64,000 bases of DNA from JAAYZM01 sp964510785 (GTDB taxonomy: Bacteria > Actinomycetota > Actinomycetes > Actinomycetales > Cellulomonadaceae): assembly GCA_964510785.1 (NCBI GenBank), contig CAZECM010000010.1:1-64000 (forward strand), written 5' to 3'. The notes under the pieces were generated by a model that was not told the origin of the DNA, ran no database searches, and saw only the letters and a list, made by a program, of their open reading frames with translations. This document shows, piece after piece, positions 51,561 through 60,073 of this stretch. Within the stretch, counting starts at the first letter, position 1, and each line of letters starts with the position of its first letter. A program made the position numbers and the translations under genes.

Positions 51561-52403
51561 TCACGACTGACCTCGCGCCTCTTCTGGTTCTAGCGGCTCT
51601 TGGACGCTCACGTCCGTCTTCGGTCGCGGGCGCGCCGCGGGGCTCGGTCGATGTCTCACCAGGAGGGCGATCCCGGCACCGACACTGAGCAGTGACCACA
51701 GCTGGGGTTGGGTGAGACCGAGCGGACCCGGGTCGTTGATGCGAAGCATCTCGACCAGGAACCGAGCGATACCGCTGAGGACGAGATAGGAAGCAAAGAC
51801 CTGGATGGGGCCCGTGCGACGGCTCAGACGCCACAGCACCACGGCGATGACGGTGGCGGCCAGGGCCTCGTACAACGGGGTCGGATGCACTGGGACGTCC
51901 GTCGCCACGACGCCGCTCGGGAACCTCATGCCCCATGGCAGGTCGGTTGGCCGGCCGTACGTGCCGTCTCCTGACACGAGGCACCCGAGGCGACCAATCG
52001 CGTAGGCGAGACTGAGTGGAACGGCCGTGGCACCCGCGACAGATGCCAGCGGGAGACTATGACGCCGTATAACGACGAGTGCGGCCGCGATGCCAGCAAG
52101 CAGTCCGCCGTACCAGGTGAAGCCCATGCCCCCCAGGTCGTGCGCGGACACGTTGGGGAACTGCTCGAGCAAGTAGTACACCTTCGCGCCGGCGAACCCC
52201 CAGACCGTCGCCCACAGCACCAGAGCATGGGCAGAGTCCTTCGGGAGTCCTCGTGAAGTGAACGCCCGGCCGAGCAACCAAGCGGCGACGAGGGCAGCGA
52301 GTGCTTTGCTCAGGCCGTAGGTCTGGACGTCCAGGCCGAGGAATGAGAAGAGGACTGGTCGCACAAGGAATCTCCGTCGCTTGGGAGTTGGGGGTGGTTC
52401 CAT
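51561..52403 (-). CDS. lgt: Accessory prolipoprotein diacylglyceryl transferase
   Basis: A 280-residue polytopic membrane enzyme that transfers diacylglyceryl to the lipobox Cys. The Lgt signature GRLGCLVSGDGTYGRPTDLPW, the GFTWYGGLLAG block and HPTPLYEALAA are present. It lies inside the copper cluster next to several lipoproteins (DUF305, CueP), so it is likely a second copy dedicated to cargo lipoproteins; the chromosomal lgt would be elsewhere. Start ATG 52403; the direct-repeat site at 52439-52456 is 36 bases upstream. Confidence 0.87.
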   Translation of the reverse strand: MEPPPTPKRRRFLVRPVLFSFLGLDVQTYGLSKALAALVAAWLLGRAFTSRGLPKDSAHALVLWATVWGFAGAKVYYLLEQFPNVSAHDLGGMGFTWYGGLLAGIAAALVVIRRHSLPLASVAGATAVPLSLAYAIGRLGCLVSGDGTYGRPTDLPWGMRFPSGVVATDVPVHPTPLYEALAATVIAVVLWRLSRRTGPIQVFASYLVLSGIARFLVEMLRINDPGPLGLTQPQLWSLLSVGAGIALLVRHRPSPAARPRPKTDVSVQEPLEPEEARGQS

Positions 52404-52438
52404 GCTGACCAGCCGAGGGTGAGCCCGGCCGGAGAACC

Positions 52439-52456
52439 GGTGAAGGTTCACTGAAG
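52439..52456 (-). promoter_or_regulatory. Direct-repeat response-regulator site, lgt
   Basis: On the minus strand CTTCAGT-GAAC-CTTCACC, three mismatches to consensus, directly upstream of lgt. Mirror partner of 52533-52550. Confidence 0.65.
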
Positions 52457-52532
52457 ACCAGCCGCCGGTGCGAACACAGCTCACGTCGCCGAGATCTCGC
52501 CGCGCCCTCACACGGCATCCGTCTCCGTGACC

Positions 52533-52550
52533 GTCTTCACCGAACCTCTA
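52533..52550 (+). promoter_or_regulatory. Direct-repeat response-regulator site, thioredoxin-like operon
   Basis: CTTCACC-GAAC-CTCTATC on the plus strand: the first heptamer has one mismatch, the second two. 71 bases before the GTG of the CxxC protein. Confidence 0.55.
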
Positions 52551-52620
52551 TCAAATGGCGACCTGGGAGCCTGGGCGTCCCGGGGAGGCTGGCGTCCACA
52601 GCCTGACCCAGGAGGTCCAC

Positions 52621-52914
52621 GTGAGCGCTCAGCCCCAGCGCATCCAGATCACCCTCGTGCACAGCGAGGCGTGCCACTTCTGCGACGACGCCCTCGACGT
52701 CCTGACGCTGATGTCAAAGGATCATCCGATTGACGTCCAGGTAGTCCCGGTCACTTCGCGTGTGGGCCTCGACCTGGTGGCCCGGCACCGGCCCGCGATG
52801 AACCCCCTGGTTCTTGTCGATGGTCGCTACTTCAGCTCCGGCCGTCTGCCCCGCAAGAAGCTCCTTAAGTATCTGATGGCTGCTGCCCCGGCTGCTATGG
52901 CTACGGACCGCTGA
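52621..52914 (+). CDS. Glutaredoxin/thioredoxin-like small protein
   Basis: A 97-residue protein; GTG 52621 with AGGAGG 6 bases ahead. C18-H-F-C21 is the redox motif in HSEACHFCDDALDVL, followed by PIDVQVVPVTSR and NPLVLVDGRYF, the cis-Pro segment of a thioredoxin fold. No signal peptide, so it is cytosolic. It lies one base ahead of the CcdA-like gene, so it likely feeds or receives electrons from that membrane protein. Confidence 0.85.
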   Translation: MSAQPQRIQITLVHSEACHFCDDALDVLTLMSKDHPIDVQVVPVTSRVGLDLVARHRPAMNPLVLVDGRYFSSGRLPRKKLLKYLMAAAPAAMATDR

Positions 52915-52915
52915 C

Positions 52916-53902
52916 ATGGGATCTGAGCTCCTCGCGACCGGTAGCATCTTGGCCGCGTTCTTCGCTGGCGGTGTCGCGCTCTTCGCCCCGTGCTGCATCG
53001 TCTTCCTCGCCCCGAGCTACCTCGCCGGCGCAGTCAAGAACCGCCGGTGGCGGCTGCTGCCTCTCACATTCGTGTTTGCCGCAGGTTTGGCGGTCGTGCT
53101 GGTCCCCATCACCCTCGGCATGGGGTTGCTGGCGGGGGCGATCGCCCGCTATCACCAGCCTCTCTACTACGCCGGAGCTGCGCTCATGTTCGGGCTGGCC
53201 GTCCTGGCGTTCTCCGGGCGCATGTGGTCGCTGCCTTCGTTCATCCGCGCTCCTGACACCGCGCGGGGGGACACGGCGAGCTTCTTCGGCCTCGGCATCT
53301 TCTCCGGTGTTGCTTCATCGTGCTGTGCCCCGGTCCTCGCGGGTGTGATGACACTTTCGGTGCTGTCAGGATCGGCCGCTGGCGGCCTCGTCCTCGGCTT
53401 GGCCTACGTCTTCGGGATGGTCTTCCCACTCTTCGTCATGGCGCTGGTCTGGGACAAGGCGAAGCTCGGGGAACGACGCTTCCTGAGCGCGAAGACTGTT
53501 ACCGTCCGGTTCGGCACACGGACCGTGGTGACGAACACCCTGAACATCGCGGTCGCCGTCGCCTTCGCTGTCATGGGCGGCTTCGTCATCGCCCTCGCGG
53601 GTGCCAGTGACATGACCGGTGGCAGTGCAGCGCAGAGCGCCATGAGTGACGCGCTCACGAGAGCCTTCATGTGGGTGCAGGAAGTCGTCAGCCCTGTCCC
53701 GGAGGCCCTGTTGACCCTCGCACTCCTCGGCGTCGTCGGGATCTTCGTCTGGGCCACCCTGGCCGGTCGCGCCAAGCGACGCGGGCACGGCTCCGCCGAG
53801 GCCATCGTCGACGCCGAGTCAGTAGGGCTCGACGTCGAATCCACCACTGTCACCGCCACCCCCGGGGCACCGGATGACACCCCGCCACCCCACTGCCACT
53901 AG
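52916..53902 (+). CDS. CcdA/DsbD-like thiol transporter with unusual CC/CC motifs
   Basis: A 328-residue membrane protein with six to eight TM segments. CcdA proteins have two single active-site Cys (SPC, TPC); here each half has a pair: FAPCCIVF (C26, C27) and SSCCAPVL (C136, C137). The C-terminal tail ends PPPHCH, a small metal-ligand cluster. It should move reducing equivalents across the membrane, but the double Cys suggest Cu(I) binding or a changed redox path. It is in operon with the CxxC protein and the redoxin. Confidence 0.8.
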   Translation: MGSELLATGSILAAFFAGGVALFAPCCIVFLAPSYLAGAVKNRRWRLLPLTFVFAAGLAVVLVPITLGMGLLAGAIARYHQPLYYAGAALMFGLAVLAFSGRMWSLPSFIRAPDTARGDTASFFGLGIFSGVASSCCAPVLAGVMTLSVLSGSAAGGLVLGLAYVFGMVFPLFVMALVWDKAKLGERRFLSAKTVTVRFGTRTVVTNTLNIAVAVAFAVMGGFVIALAGASDMTGGSAAQSAMSDALTRAFMWVQEVVSPVPEALLTLALLGVVGIFVWATLAGRAKRRGHGSAEAIVDAESVGLDVESTTVTATPGAPDDTPPPHCH

Positions 53903-53912
53903 GAAAGTGACC

Positions 53913-54539
53913 ATGACCTCCGGAACCGCCACTCGCCGTCGCAAAGAGCGCGAGCAAGTCCTCGCCGAGATCCAAAGTGCTCAGAGAAGTACCGACCGGC
54001 GCCGCCAGCTCATTCGCCGGGCCCTCTGGACCGTCGCGCTCCTCGTGATCGTCACCCTCACCGCGGCCGCGCTCATCTCGGCCCAGCCCGTGCAGGACGA
54101 GGAGTCCCGACCGGCGCCCGACTTCACACTGCCAGCATCGGACGGCACGACCGTCTCCCTCGCCGACCTCCGGGGCAAGCCCGTCGTCCTCTACTTCAAT
54201 GAGGGCGCGGGTTGCGACTCATGCATCGTCCAGATGGCCGAGATCGAGAAGGAACCCGGCTTCGCAGCAGCAGGTATCACGGTCCTGCCCATCGTCATGA
54301 ACTCCGCAGAGCACATCAACGTCGAGCGCCAACGGTTCGAGATTGCGGCCCCCTTCCTCTTGGACGACGGCACCATCTCCGAGGCGTACGGGACGCTCGG
54401 CACCGGCATGCACGAAGGGCTTCCCGGTCATGGGTTCGTGCTCATCGACGCCGAGGGTGTGCAGCGCTGGTACGGCAACTACCCGTCCATGTGGCTCGCC
54501 CCCAAGGAACTCCTGCAGATCGTGACGGACCGGCTCTGA
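53913..54539 (+). CDS. Membrane-anchored peroxiredoxin/redoxin-family protein
   Basis: A 208-residue protein: a basic N-terminal arm, one TM (VALLVIVTLTAAALISAQP, about 43-62) and an extracytoplasmic AhpC/TSA-like domain (APDFTLPASDGTTVSLADLR, YFNEGAGCDSCIVQMAEIE, cis-Pro region GHGFVLIDAEG). The CDSC is a CxxC-type site. It is the third gene of a thiol-redox operon and could receive electrons from the CcdA-like protein. ATG 53913 is 10 bases past the CcdA stop. Confidence 0.84.
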   Translation: MTSGTATRRRKEREQVLAEIQSAQRSTDRRRQLIRRALWTVALLVIVTLTAAALISAQPVQDEESRPAPDFTLPASDGTTVSLADLRGKPVVLYFNEGAGCDSCIVQMAEIEKEPGFAAAGITVLPIVMNSAEHINVERQRFEIAAPFLLDDGTISEAYGTLGTGMHEGLPGHGFVLIDAEGVQRWYGNYPSMWLAPKELLQIVTDRL

Positions 54540-54655
54540 GGAGCCCGCGACTCTTAGGTCCCCCGTGGGAGATCAGCGAGCGACGATGCCGGTGGCGCTG
54601 CGGCGAGGGGGCCGTAGGATCGCTGCCGAGACGACATGGCAAGGACGAACCTACG

Positions 54656-55261
54656 GTGAACGGCAGACTGAACGACTCGAGCATGGGCCAGGGGAGCGCA
54701 GCGACGCTCGGCTTGGTTCTGCTTGGGTGGTTCGGTGCGCAGACGCTGGCTCTTGACATCGCGGACCGGATCTCCTCGCTCACTGGCTCCGAGGTCATGC
54801 ATCGCCATCACTATGCGGACACGGTCGCGACGGTGCTGCTCGTAGGCGCGGCCGCCCTGCTGCTTGGTGCTGCTGTGCGCCCACGGCTCCCGGGCCGCAC
54901 GTCACCAGCGCTGGCTTCCAGGCTGGGCTCGACGCGGACCTCGCCAGCAGTTCTCGCGGCTCTCCTGTTGACCGCAGCGGAGACAAGTGAGCTCGCGCTC
55001 CTTGCGCACCACCACACGTGGCCCGTCATCGTGCTTCTCATCGTCGTCGCGCTTCTCCAGGGTGTGGCGGCTCTGGCGATTGCGTACGGATGGTCGGCCG
55101 TGATGCGCTCGATCATGAGGTGGCGGGCGCTCTCGCACGTTGCTGAGCAGCGTGGGGAACGCCCACGCGCCGCCGTGGCGACCCGGGCATACGGGCTTCA
55201 GCCGGTCCATTGGATCGGCACGCTGACACCTGAGCGCGCACCCCCGGGGGTCCCTGCGTAA
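54656..55261 (+). CDS. Integral membrane protein, unknown
   Basis: A 201-residue protein from GTG 54656 (ATG 54683 possible) with four TM segments (GSAATLGLVLLGWFGAQ; TVATVLLVGAAALLLGAAV; TWPVIVLLIVVALLQGVAAL and one earlier at AVLAALLLT). His-rich spots VMHRHHYADT and LLAHHHTWP lie near the membrane, which would suit a metal-linked role. No family is recognised. It is 117 bases after the redoxin stop. Confidence 0.6.
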   Translation: MNGRLNDSSMGQGSAATLGLVLLGWFGAQTLALDIADRISSLTGSEVMHRHHYADTVATVLLVGAAALLLGAAVRPRLPGRTSPALASRLGSTRTSPAVLAALLLTAAETSELALLAHHHTWPVIVLLIVVALLQGVAALAIAYGWSAVMRSIMRWRALSHVAEQRGERPRAAVATRAYGLQPVHWIGTLTPERAPPGVPA

Positions 55262-55422
55262 CGAACGGTGGCTCACCTGGGCCGTCGACGTCGCACTCAT
55301 ACCCCGGCCGCGTGGTTGACCATCGCCGCGCGCCACGCCCTTTCGCGCCGTGCAGACCGCGCGCGCTCCGCTGTTCCTTCGCGGCGCGACGCGGGACGTG
55401 CTGGCCAGCCCGAGGAGTCGCT

Positions 55423-56586
55423 ATGACCCCACATTCCTCAAAGCCCGATTTTCACCCAAACCACGAGGCACTCGACGGACCGGGTCGTCTCTTCTCCCTG
55501 GACATCGCGCGCGGGCTCGCCCTCCTGGGCATGATCGTCATCAACGTCGGCCCTGCCGAGGCAGAGACTCTGCTCCACCGGCTCTACTTGATGCCGTATG
55601 GGCGTGCTTCCGTGCTCTTCGTCGTCGTCGCAGGCGTCGGTATGGGGTTGATGCTGCGTTCACGTCGGCGCGATGCCAGACGGTGGCCGATTGTCCTGTG
55701 GCGAGCGGGCCTCCTCTTCATCGGCGGCCTGACGCTGCAGCTCGTCACTGATGACGTGAGTGTCATCCTCCCCGTCTACGGTGCGCTCTTCGCGCTCGCG
55801 TTGGTCCTCCAGTTCGTCCCGCGGTCAGGTCTTTTGGTTCTCGCCGCGACGATGACGATCCTTGGCCCGGTGCTGTTCATCGCGGTGATGAACCTTGACG
55901 GCGGGCCGTACGGTTGGTGGTCAGGGCTCCCAGTGGGCGAACTCTCGCACGACCTCCTGTTCTCAGGAAGATTCCCGCTGGTGACTTGGTGCGTGCCGTT
56001 CATCATGGGGATGTGGCTCGCGCGTCTTGACCTGCGCAGCAGGCCGCTTCTTGACCGACTCATCGTGGTCGGTGGCGTCGCAGCGCTCGGTGGGTTCGCA
56101 CTGAGCCGCATCTCACTCGGACTCGTGGGCGAGGGAGCGGACGTGGGCTTTGCCCGGCTGCTGACCGGGGCGGCTCACGGTCAGATGCCGCTGTGGCTGA
56201 TCAGCAGTGTCGGGGGAGCGGTCTTTGTCATCGCGACTGTGCAGCGCCTGGGCCCGCGCCCATCATGGATGCTCGGGCCGCTCGCCGCCGTAGGCCAGCT
56301 GCCCCTCACCTTGTACGTCCTGCACATCGGGATCCTCGCTGTCATCCGACCGGAGGGCGGGTACAGCCGGACCGAGGGAATGGCAGTGAGCGCCGTGATG
56401 ATCGCCGCGTTCATCGTGGTCGCACTCGTTTGGCGCTACTTCGCCAGGACCGGCCCGCTTGAGTGGCTCCTCCGCGCACCCTGGTTCTTCCCGCGTCGTC
56501 GACCGGTGGAGTCTGCCCTCCATCCGCAGGGGGAAGGGGTGCATGGTTGTGAGCTCCCAGTCTCTCGGACACGGAGCGATGTCTGA
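55423..56586 (+). CDS. DUF418/DUF1624-like integral membrane acyltransferase-type protein
   Basis: A 387-residue polytopic protein with about ten TM segments. RLFSLDIARGLALLGMIVIN and YGRASVLFVVVAGVGMGLML are the signature start of the DUF418/heparan-alpha-glucosaminide N-acetyltransferase-like group. ATG 55423 with GAGGAG. The substrate is unknown; a cell-envelope modification is the usual guess. It is convergent with csoR. Confidence 0.8.
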   Translation: MTPHSSKPDFHPNHEALDGPGRLFSLDIARGLALLGMIVINVGPAEAETLLHRLYLMPYGRASVLFVVVAGVGMGLMLRSRRRDARRWPIVLWRAGLLFIGGLTLQLVTDDVSVILPVYGALFALALVLQFVPRSGLLVLAATMTILGPVLFIAVMNLDGGPYGWWSGLPVGELSHDLLFSGRFPLVTWCVPFIMGMWLARLDLRSRPLLDRLIVVGGVAALGGFALSRISLGLVGEGADVGFARLLTGAAHGQMPLWLISSVGGAVFVIATVQRLGPRPSWMLGPLAAVGQLPLTLYVLHIGILAVIRPEGGYSRTEGMAVSAVMIAAFIVVALVWRYFARTGPLEWLLRAPWFFPRRRPVESALHPQGEGVHGCELPVSRTRSDV

Positions 56587-56707
56587 CGCGGCGGGGCGTC
56601 GGCTCGTTGCGGACCAGCGGGTCGCCAATGTCCGCCCGAGTTCGACAGCTGCGACCAGCCATGCTCCGAGAAGCTGCCGGAGTGCCGGCGGTGTCGCTTC
56701 CCTGCCC

Positions 56708-57007
56708 TCAGCTTCGGACGAGCCGCGCAATCGCGTTCGAGACTTCGGCGATCTTCGCATCCTCCACCTGAGCGCGCGCGCCAGAAGCCTCGGTGAGGCA
56801 ATGGCGGATGTGGTCGTCCAGCAAGATGAGCGCCACTCCTTCCAGTGCCCGCGACGCTGCAGCGACCTGAGTGAGAACATCGATGCAGTACTGCTGCTCC
56901 TCGACCATCCTGGAAATGCCGCGAACTTGGCCTTCGATGCGACGTAGCCGGATCACGAGCCGGCGGGTGTCGTCCGCGCCAACAGCTCCCTTCGGGGCCG
57001 GTTTCAT
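56708..57007 (-). CDS. csoR: CsoR-family Cu(I)-sensing repressor
   Basis: A 99-residue all-helical repressor. The Cu(I) ligands are C41, H66 and C70 (QQYCIDVL and DDHIRHCL), the Cys-His-Cys set of true CsoR. Copper binding releases it from GC-rich palindromes; two such boxes lie in the window (47106-47122 and 59913-59927). It is downstream of copA and separated from it by a terminator, so it may have its own weak promoter or be read through. Confidence 0.93.
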   Translation of the reverse strand: MKPAPKGAVGADDTRRLVIRLRRIEGQVRGISRMVEEQQYCIDVLTQVAAASRALEGVALILLDDHIRHCLTEASGARAQVEDAKIAEVSNAIARLVRS

Positions 57008-57044
57008 GGCCTCGCCCTCCCGTCCTCTGGTGGCCTAAGGGGCA

Positions 57045-57083
57045 CTTGCCCGCCCTGCCGGTGTACTTGGCAGGACGGGCAAG
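57045..57083 (-). terminator. Terminator between copA and csoR
   Basis: A 15-bp stem (CTTGCCCGCCCTGCC against GGCAGGACGGGCAAG, one mismatch) lies 4 bases after the copA stop on the minus strand. It would limit csoR expression from the copA promoter. Confidence 0.8.
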
Positions 57084-57087
57084 TTCC

Positions 57088-59862
57088 TCATGCCTCGGTC
57101 ATGGTGTACTTCGCCGGGTTCGCCTGGAAGCTCTCTGCGCAGTGCTTGGAGCAGAAGTAATAGGTCGTGCCGTCGTGCTCGTGCGTGTCGGCCGCTGTGT
57201 CCGGGTCGATGTTCATGCCGCAGACGGGATCAAGGGCCTTCGGTGACGCGTGGGACATGTCTTCCTCCGTGAGTGTTGCTGGGTGGGTTCTCTCTGGGTC
57301 GCTCCCCACCTCGACCGTGGGTTCGGTGCTAGGGCGACGGGGAACGTCGACGACTGGTTGTGGGGCGAAGCGACGCAGCCGGTTGGCGTTGGCTACGACC
57401 GAGAGCGAGGACAGCGCCATGGCCGCGGCGGCGATCATCGGGCTGAGCAACAGCCCAAAGGCGGGGTACAGAACTCCGGCGGCGATCGGGATGCCAAGGC
57501 CGTTGTACATCCAGGCGAACACCAGGTTCTGTCGGATGTTGCGCATGGTGGCGCGCGACAGATCGATAGCGGTGACCATTCCGGAGAGCGAGCCAGAGAT
57601 CAAGGTGATGTCGGAGGACTCGATCGCGACGTCCGTGCCGGTACCGATGGCCGAGCCGACGTCGGCCTGCGCCAGCGCTGGTGCATCATTAATCCCGTCG
57701 CCGACCATGCCGACGACCTTGCCCTCGGCCTGCAAACGCTTGACCTCGGCGGCCTTGTGGTCCGGCATGACTTCTGCCAGTACACGGGTGATGCCCACCT
57801 GTCGAGCGATGGCTGCCGCGGTGTCCCGGTTGTCACCAGTCATCATCACGACCTCGATGCCCCGAGACTGGAGGGCGGCGACAGCCGCAACCGAGTCCTC
57901 CTTCAGCGTGTCCGCCACGCCGATCACCCCAGCGGGGCGGCCATCGACCGCGGCGAGCATCGGTGTCTTCCCGTCCCCAGCGAGGCGGTTCAGATCCGGC
58001 AGAAGCGGGTCGGCGTCAATTCCGGCACCGGCCAGCAGCCGCCGGTTCCCGACGAGCACCTCCCGGCCAGCGACGAGCGCTCGGACGCCTTGCCCTGTCA
58101 CCGAGTCGAAGGCGACCGCCTGGTCCACGATCAGGCCCCATTCGCGCGCGCCGGCGACGATAGCCGTGGCGAGAGGATGCTCAGACGACTCTTCGACCGC
58201 CGCTACGAGCGCGAGGAGGTCATCGGCGTCGAAACCTGCCGCCGGCACTACGTCAGTCAGTGCCGGGGCACCCTTGGTGATCGTCCCGGTCTTGTCCAGC
58301 ACGACCGTGTCCATCTTGTGCGCCGTCTCTAGGGCCTCGGCGGAGCGGATGAGGATGCCGTTGGTAGCCGCCTTGCCAGTGCCGACCGTGATGGAGAGGG
58401 GCGTTGCGAGGCCCAGTGCGCACGGGCAAGCGATGATCAGCACCGAGACCGCCGCGACTAGAGCGAAGACGGACGCCGGTGGCGGGCCGACTAGTACCCA
58501 CACCGCGAAGGTCCAGATCGCGACCCCGATCACTGCAGGGACGAAGTAGCTTGAAACCTTGTCCACGAGACGCTGGATAGGTGCCTTTGATCCTTGTGCT
58601 TCGCGGACCAACGCGATGATCTGAGCCAGCATCGTCTCCGCGCCCACCTTGGTCGCGGTGTAGCGGAAGGCGCCCGTCTGGTTGATCGTGGCACCGATGA
58701 CAGCGTCGCCAACATTCTTGGTGACGGGGATTGGCTCCCCGGTGACCATGGACTCGTCCACGGCTGACGAACCGTCGACGACCTGCCCGTCGACGGGCAG
58801 CTTCTCGCCCGGACGGACCTGAACGACGTCACCCACGACGACGTCGTCGACCGGCACCTCGATCTCCTGCTCGCCTCGAACCACACGTGCGGTTCGGGGC
58901 TGGAGCCCGATGAGCGACCGGATCGCCTCCCCGGTGCCAGCCTTGGCCTTCGTCTCGAGCAGTCGACCCAGAAGGATCAGGGTGATGATGACGCCAACCG
59001 CCTCGTAATACACCTCTCGAAGCTCGGTCGGGAGCAAGGCGGGGAAGAACGTCACGACGAGGCTGTAGCCGTATGCGGCGATCGTGCCCAGGGTGATGAG
59101 AGAGTTCATCTCGGCGGTGCGGTGGGACAACGCCTGCCAGCCGATCCGGTGAATCGGCCAACCTGCGTACACCATCACGGGCGTGATGAGCGCGAACTGG
59201 AACCAGTCGTTCATCAACAGCTCGGGCATCGACGACACGTTGAAGAACTCGACCAGCATCACCGCGAAGACGACCGGCGCAGTCAGGATGGTGCCCAGGG
59301 CGACCCGCCGACGCAAGTCGGCGATCTCGGCCCGGCGCTCGCGCTCCTCAGCATCGCCGTCCTCAGGCTGAGCCGTGGGGGGTGTCGACGGCGAGAAAAC
59401 CTCCGGGCTTGCGGCGACGCTTCTGGTCGACCCGTCGTCCTCCATGGACGACGGGCCTGGAAGCGTCTCCTCCGTCGACGTCGACACGCGGTCAAGGACC
59501 TGGAGACGTCCGCGGACCATGTTCATGCCACAGGCGAACTCGTACTCGCCCACCGTCTCCGGCATGAGCTCCACGACGGTCGTCTCGTGAGCCGGCAGGC
59601 TTGCGTTGACCTTGAAGTCCGGCATGACCACCCGGGAGGTGCACTCGCCCGCCTCCTGCCTGTCGAACTCCATCCGTACCGGTACACCTCGCATCACTCG
59701 GACCACGTCGGGGCTGTACCCACCCTGGACCTTGACGCGAACGACCTGAAAGCCGTCGTCGAGCCGAGCGTCGTGGGCCTTCCTCGGCCCAAAGAAGTAC
59801 CAGCCCAAAACACCCGTCAGGAGGACCGCAGCCGCGATCACGAGGATCTCGAACCCTGTCAT
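57088..59862 (-). CDS. copA: CopA-type copper P1B ATPase with N-terminal cupredoxin and C-terminal YHS domain
   Basis: A 924-residue ATPase. ATG 59862 has GGAGGTGTGAG ahead. After one TM (about 5-25), residues about 35-130 form a cupredoxin-like domain (VRMEFDRQEAGECTSRVVMP, EYEFACGMNMVRG) where HMA domains usually sit. Then eight TM segments, CPC motif C479-P-C481, TGE, D523 in DKTGTITKG and GDGINDAP. The last 56 residues are a YHS domain (DPVCGMNID with C881, YYFCSKHCAESF) in the same frame. An ATG at 57258 preceded by GGAGGA inside the gene could also make the YHS part alone. CsoR box upstream. Confidence 0.9.
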   Translation of the reverse strand: MTGFEILVIAAAVLLTGVLGWYFFGPRKAHDARLDDGFQVVRVKVQGGYSPDVVRVMRGVPVRMEFDRQEAGECTSRVVMPDFKVNASLPAHETTVVELMPETVGEYEFACGMNMVRGRLQVLDRVSTSTEETLPGPSSMEDDGSTRSVAASPEVFSPSTPPTAQPEDGDAEERERRAEIADLRRRVALGTILTAPVVFAVMLVEFFNVSSMPELLMNDWFQFALITPVMVYAGWPIHRIGWQALSHRTAEMNSLITLGTIAAYGYSLVVTFFPALLPTELREVYYEAVGVIITLILLGRLLETKAKAGTGEAIRSLIGLQPRTARVVRGEQEIEVPVDDVVVGDVVQVRPGEKLPVDGQVVDGSSAVDESMVTGEPIPVTKNVGDAVIGATINQTGAFRYTATKVGAETMLAQIIALVREAQGSKAPIQRLVDKVSSYFVPAVIGVAIWTFAVWVLVGPPPASVFALVAAVSVLIIACPCALGLATPLSITVGTGKAATNGILIRSAEALETAHKMDTVVLDKTGTITKGAPALTDVVPAAGFDADDLLALVAAVEESSEHPLATAIVAGAREWGLIVDQAVAFDSVTGQGVRALVAGREVLVGNRRLLAGAGIDADPLLPDLNRLAGDGKTPMLAAVDGRPAGVIGVADTLKEDSVAAVAALQSRGIEVVMMTGDNRDTAAAIARQVGITRVLAEVMPDHKAAEVKRLQAEGKVVGMVGDGINDAPALAQADVGSAIGTGTDVAIESSDITLISGSLSGMVTAIDLSRATMRNIRQNLVFAWMYNGLGIPIAAGVLYPAFGLLLSPMIAAAAMALSSLSVVANANRLRRFAPQPVVDVPRRPSTEPTVEVGSDPERTHPATLTEEDMSHASPKALDPVCGMNIDPDTAADTHEHDGTTYYFCSKHCAESFQANPAKYTMTEA

Positions 59863-59912
59863 CTCACACCTCCGCCTCAAGCACCTTTGTCGTGGTGCAC
59901 AGATCCGCCGGG

Positions 59913-59927
59913 TACCCCCCGGGGGTA
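59913..59927. promoter_or_regulatory. CsoR box in front of copA
   Basis: TACCCCCCGGGGGTA, arms of 7 bases around a central C, 51 bases upstream of the copA start; same type as the copB box. Confidence 0.85.
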
Positions 59928-59971
59928 TGTCCAACCCTAGGCAGAGAAGGAATGAACATGTCGGGCGGGAC

Positions 59972-59989
59972 CATGAAGATCTGATGAAG
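59972..59989 (-). promoter_or_regulatory. Direct-repeat response-regulator site, copA
   Basis: On the minus strand CTTCATC-AGAT-CTTCATG (one mismatch), 110 bases ahead of copA and 45 bases past its CsoR box; mirror partner of 60056-60073. Confidence 0.72.
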
Positions 59990-60055
59990 GCAGCGGGTGG
60001 CGGTCGTTGGACCGTTGGCCTCGCGGCACGAGCGCCGGTGGGACGCCCGACGCAT

Positions 60056-60073
60056 CTTCATCAAATCTTCATC
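60056..60073 (+). promoter_or_regulatory. Direct-repeat response-regulator site, cueP
   Basis: CTTCATC-AAAT-CTTCATC, both heptamers perfect, on the plus strand. Confidence 0.75.

Noticed and set aside
55240..55251. ACCCCCGGGGGT palindrome as a third CsoR box
   Set aside because: It lacks the flanking TA/TA of the other two boxes and lies inside the 3' end of a coding region, not in a promoter.
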